Notes under the pieces: generated by a model
What the model saw: only the letters and a program-made list of their open reading frames with translations
The model's database searches: none
What the model was told of the DNA's origin: nothing
From: Chloroflexota bacterium
GTDB lineage: Bacteria; Chloroflexota; Dehalococcoidia; Tepidiformales; Tepidiformaceae
DNA: 7,491 bases
Assembly: GCA_025350285.1 (NCBI GenBank)
Contig: JANXYE010000541.1
Span: 1 to 7,491, forward strand
Reading direction: 5' to 3'
Translations under genes and position numbers: made by a program
Part shown: piece by piece, positions 5,481 to 7,491 of the stretch
Layout: each line of letters begins with the position of its first letter
Numbering within the stretch: the first letter of the stretch is position 1

Positions 5481-6723
5481 CGTGCACCGCGCGCGCTCAC
5501 ACGCGCACGGGCACCGGCGTGGACGGCTCACGGTCCATCTGCTTACCGTCATCCTGGCGGTGGGCGCGGTAGGCTTCGCCGCCTGGTACCCGCGGGATTC
5601 GGGTGCGAAAGTGCCGAGCGTCGTCCCGCAACTCGCCCTCTCGGGCCTCGCCGGCGGGACGGGAGTGCCGAGGAGCGCAACCTACTTCCGGCCAGGCACG
5701 AGCGTCCAGACACGCGAGTCGATTGCGGCGATTACGGCCCCCGTGGATGTCGTGAGCGTACGGGCGACGGGTGCGATTTCGCCGGTTTCATCATTCTCAT
5801 CCGGTGTGGCGGCGGGGGCGGCGGCCTCGGGCGAAATCGGCGCCGGGGTGAAACCGCTGGCCGATATTCTGGACCCCCGGGTACCGTTCGTGCTCTACGA
5901 GACGCAGCCCGGCGATAGCATCAGCGGGATCGCCCAGAAGTACGGCATCGCGGTGCGGACACTGCTCGACAACAACCCCACGCTCGGTGGCAAGAGCGGC
6001 AACCTCAACCTTATCCAGCGCGGCCAGCAGGTCATCATTCCGCGCAGAGACGGCATCCTCTACAAGATCGGCTCCGGCGAGTCGGTCGATTCGATCGTCG
6101 CGCAGTACGACAACATCACGTCGGCGACGGTACTGGAATACCGGCCGAACGCAATCGCCGACGCGAAGGTCTTGAAGCAGGGCGAGTTCATCCTTCTGCC
6201 AGGGGCGACGGTGAAGCCACCTCCGCCACCTCCGCCACCCCCACCGCCGCGGGTCAGCCCGCCGTCCGCCGGGAGCACGGCTGGTAGTGGGGGCATCTCC
6301 GGCAGCGGGGGCGCGCCGGCCGCCGGAGGCACGGGCAGATTCAGGTTCCCGCTGGCGACCTGGCATGGAGTGAGCGACCCGTTCGGCAGCGACCGCGGCG
6401 GTGGGACGTACCACACGGGAATCGACCTCGACCTCTACGGGCTCTACCACTCCAACATCTTCTCCGCCTGCGACGGGGTCGTCACCAAAACGGAGTACCT
6501 GACGTATTCGTACGGATACCACGTGATCGTGGACTGCGGGGATGGCTGGACGACGCTCTATGCCCACATGAGCCAAATCAACGTGAACCCCGGACAGAAA
6601 GTCTCGGCGGGGACTATCCTCGGCGTTTCCGGGGTGACGGGCTTCACCACCGGCGAGCACCTGCACTTCGAGATCCGGTTCAACAACGCGCCGGTGAACC
6701 CGGCGGCGTACCTGGGCTTCTAG
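5470..6723 (+). CDS. Membrane-anchored LysM–M23 peptidoglycan endopeptidase
   Basis: A 417-residue envelope protein that binds and probably cuts peptidoglycan cross-links outside the membrane. In order: a basic His/Arg-rich head; one membrane span (about 20-40), which may be an uncleaved anchor; a low-complexity spacer; LysM 1 (142-191, YETQPGDSISGIAQKYGI...VIIP); LysM 2 (197-245, YKIGSGESVDSIVAQY...ILLPG); an eleven-proline run (250-260) and Gly/Ser linker; an M23 domain (about 293-417). M23 zinc ligands and catalytic residues are all present: H315 and D319 (HTGID), H367 (LYAHMS), H397 and H399 (HLHFEI), so it should be active rather than an EnvC/NlpD-like activator. The start is unsettled: TTG 5470 has GGAG only four bases upstream, GTG 5482 has none well placed, and the ATG at 5412 is in another frame. 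It lies about 105 bp after rho on the same strand and may be co-transcribed. Confidence 0.9.
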   Translation: MGPDVHRARSHAHGHRRGRLTVHLLTVILAVGAVGFAAWYPRDSGAKVPSVVPQLALSGLAGGTGVPRSATYFRPGTSVQTRESIAAITAPVDVVSVRATGAISPVSSFSSGVAAGAAASGEIGAGVKPLADILDPRVPFVLYETQPGDSISGIAQKYGIAVRTLLDNNPTLGGKSGNLNLIQRGQQVIIPRRDGILYKIGSGESVDSIVAQYDNITSATVLEYRPNAIADAKVLKQGEFILLPGATVKPPPPPPPPPPPRVSPPSAGSTAGSGGISGSGGAPAAGGTGRFRFPLATWHGVSDPFGSDRGGGTYHTGIDLDLYGLYHSNIFSACDGVVTKTEYLTYSYGYHVIVDCGDGWTTLYAHMSQINVNPGQKVSAGTILGVSGVTGFTTGEHLHFEIRFNNAPVNPAAYLGF

Positions 6724-6748
6724 CGCCCAGCTATCAGCGTTAGGTGCG

Positions 6749-6852
6749 CTGCCCTCACCCCCCGGCCCCCTCTGCCGACTTCATACCTCGCGGGAGGGGG
6801 AGGAACATTTTTCGGCGGTGAACGTCTATCGCGAACCTTGGCGATGAAGTAC
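6749..6852 (+). repeat. Intergenic hairpin repeat, copy 2
   Basis: This is the second copy of the element at 2727-2830, in the same orientation and of the same length. It shares the GCCCTCACCCC opening, the outer stem CCCCCTC (6766-6772) / GAGGGGG (6794-6800), a T-run (6808-6812) and the conserved tail to 6852. The stem interior is unrelated to copy 1. The ACTTCAT at 6778-6784 is the inverse of ATGAAGT in the tail (6844-6850). Placed 25 bp after the LysM-M23 stop, with the T-run on the transcript's 3' side, this copy could also weaken read-through, but the T-run is seven bases from the stem and the match to a terminator is poor. Confidence 0.75.
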
Positions 6853-6936
6853 CAGGGCCAGTACAGCTGAACCGATGCGCTGCTCTTGCCACCGGCAGAG
6901 GTTGCGGCTGCCCAACGAAACGTCCACATTCCGTGG
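6853..6936. other. Gap between repeat copy 2 and the alanine dehydrogenase gene
   Basis: No gene is called here. The alanine dehydrogenase frame is open back to 6871, just after an in-frame TGA at 6868-6870, with a possible TTG at 6886, so a 17-residue N-terminal extension cannot be excluded. A weak promoter-like pair, TTGCGG and CACATT 17 bases apart (near 6902-6930), is the only signal seen, and there is no clear ribosome binding site. Confidence 0.35.
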
Positions 6937-7491
6937 GTGATCATCGGCACGGTACGAGAGCGCAAGGACGGTGAACGGCGAGTCGGGCTGACGCCCGGCG
7001 GAGTCGCGGCCCTCGTGCGGGACGGCCATGCGGTTATTTGCGACGCCGGTTGTGGCGAGGGTGCGGGATTTTTGGACGCCGAGTACGCCGCGGCCGGGGC
7101 AAGGGTGGTCGGCGCGCCGGAGGTATGGGCGGCAGCCGAGTTGTTGGTGAAGGTCAAAGAGCCGACGCACGCCGAGTTCGGCTTCCTGAGGCCGGACCTC
7201 GCGGTCTTCAGCTTTTTGAACCTCGCGCGGGACCGTGAGTTGACGGGCCTGATGCTGGCCGCGAAGAGCGTGGGGATCGCCTACGAACACCTGGTTCTGG
7301 ACGACGGAAGCCGGCCCTTGCTTGCGCCGATGTCGGTTGTGTCGGGGCGAATGGCGGCGGAGATCGCGGTCCAACTTCTCAAGCAGCCGGGGCCGGGTCG
7401 CGGGAAGCTCGTTGGGGGCGTCGATGGGGCGGAAGCGGGCCGGGCCGTCGTCGTCGGCTCGGGTGCGGCGGGGAGGGCGGCGGCGGCGGCG
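6937..7491 (+). CDS. ald: Alanine dehydrogenase-like protein (AlaDH/PNT family), 3' end outside the window
   Basis: The first 185 codons of an NAD-dependent alanine dehydrogenase-type enzyme, which interconverts L-alanine and pyruvate plus ammonia in the cytoplasm. The opening, (M)IIGTVRERKDGERRVGLTPGGVAALVRDGH, fits the family's [23 protein letters not shown] pattern. R15 and K74 (LLVKVKEP) are the pyruvate-binding residues, E117 (AYE) is kept, and RPLLAPMSVVSGRMA (126-140) is the diagnostic motif separating Ald from transhydrogenase alpha subunits. The Rossmann loop GSGAAG (174-179) begins at the window end. The catalytic histidine expected in TYLHLA is asparagine, N95, in SFLNLA. GTG 6937 is chosen because it places the IIG motif at the N-terminus as in homologues; no ribosome binding site supports it. 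The fit is much closer to Ald than to PntA or carboxyethylornithine synthase, but activity is uncertain. Confidence 0.83.
   Translation, partial: MIIGTVRERKDGERRVGLTPGGVAALVRDGHAVICDAGCGEGAGFLDAEYAAAGARVVGAPEVWAAAELLVKVKEPTHAEFGFLRPDLAVFSFLNLARDRELTGLMLAAKSVGIAYEHLVLDDGSRPLLAPMSVVSGRMAAEIAVQLLKQPGPGRGKLVGGVDGAEAGRAVVVGSGAAGRAAAAA

Noticed and set aside
3760..5487. A 575-codon open frame on the minus strand across rho
   Set aside because: It is antisense to the unmistakable Rho body and has no recognisable domain; GC-rich coding DNA commonly leaves such a frame open.
6218..6252. C-rich CCN tract resembling a tandem repeat
   Set aside because: It encodes the polyproline linker between the LysM and M23 domains, a common spacer in wall enzymes.
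5797..6666. A 289-codon minus-strand frame across the LysM-M23 gene
   Set aside because: The plus strand carries two LysM repeats and a complete M23 site; the reverse frame shows no domain.

Overview
The window is GC-rich bacterial chromosome carrying housekeeping genes. I see no prophage, insertion sequence, CRISPR array, tRNA or rRNA. Lineage is uncertain. A long-tailed Rho with a GERPEEVTD motif, a split cytochrome b and a Rho/LysM-M23 neighbourhood lean towards Chloroflexota or a similar high-GC, menaquinone-using phylum such as Planctomycetota. This is an impression from protein character, not a database result.

Left part, minus strand (2602 to 1): a lone soluble family 2 glycosyltransferase is followed by a likely promoter and a respiratory operon. 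The operon holds a 39-residue single-span membrane protein, a cytochrome b6-type subunit with all four haem-b histidines plus the haem-ci cysteine, and a subunit IV-type protein cut by the window edge. Together these encode the membrane core of a quinol:cytochrome c (b6f/bc-type) oxidoreductase. No Rieske protein or cytochrome c is visible; they may lie beyond position 1.

Middle part: rpsT (ribosomal protein bS20, minus) and rho (plus) diverge from a 306-bp gap. Rho has a disordered, charged N-terminal tail of about 235 residues and probably a TTG start.

Right part, plus strand: rho is followed at about 50-120 bp by a membrane-anchored cell-wall protein (two LysM domains, Pro/Gly linker, M23 endopeptidase). 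A 22-codon reading frame with a strong ribosome binding site lies across its start and ends in CCC-TGA, exactly where a +1 shift would enter the protease frame. The window ends in the 5' part of an alanine dehydrogenase-like gene whose expected catalytic histidine is asparagine.

Two related intergenic elements of about 104 bp, at 2727-2830 and 6749-6852, share a hairpin and a strongly conserved 3' half. The best candidates for something new are the uORF/frameshift junction, the 39-residue protein, the repeat family and the His-to-Asn change. I found no convincing complete novel system.
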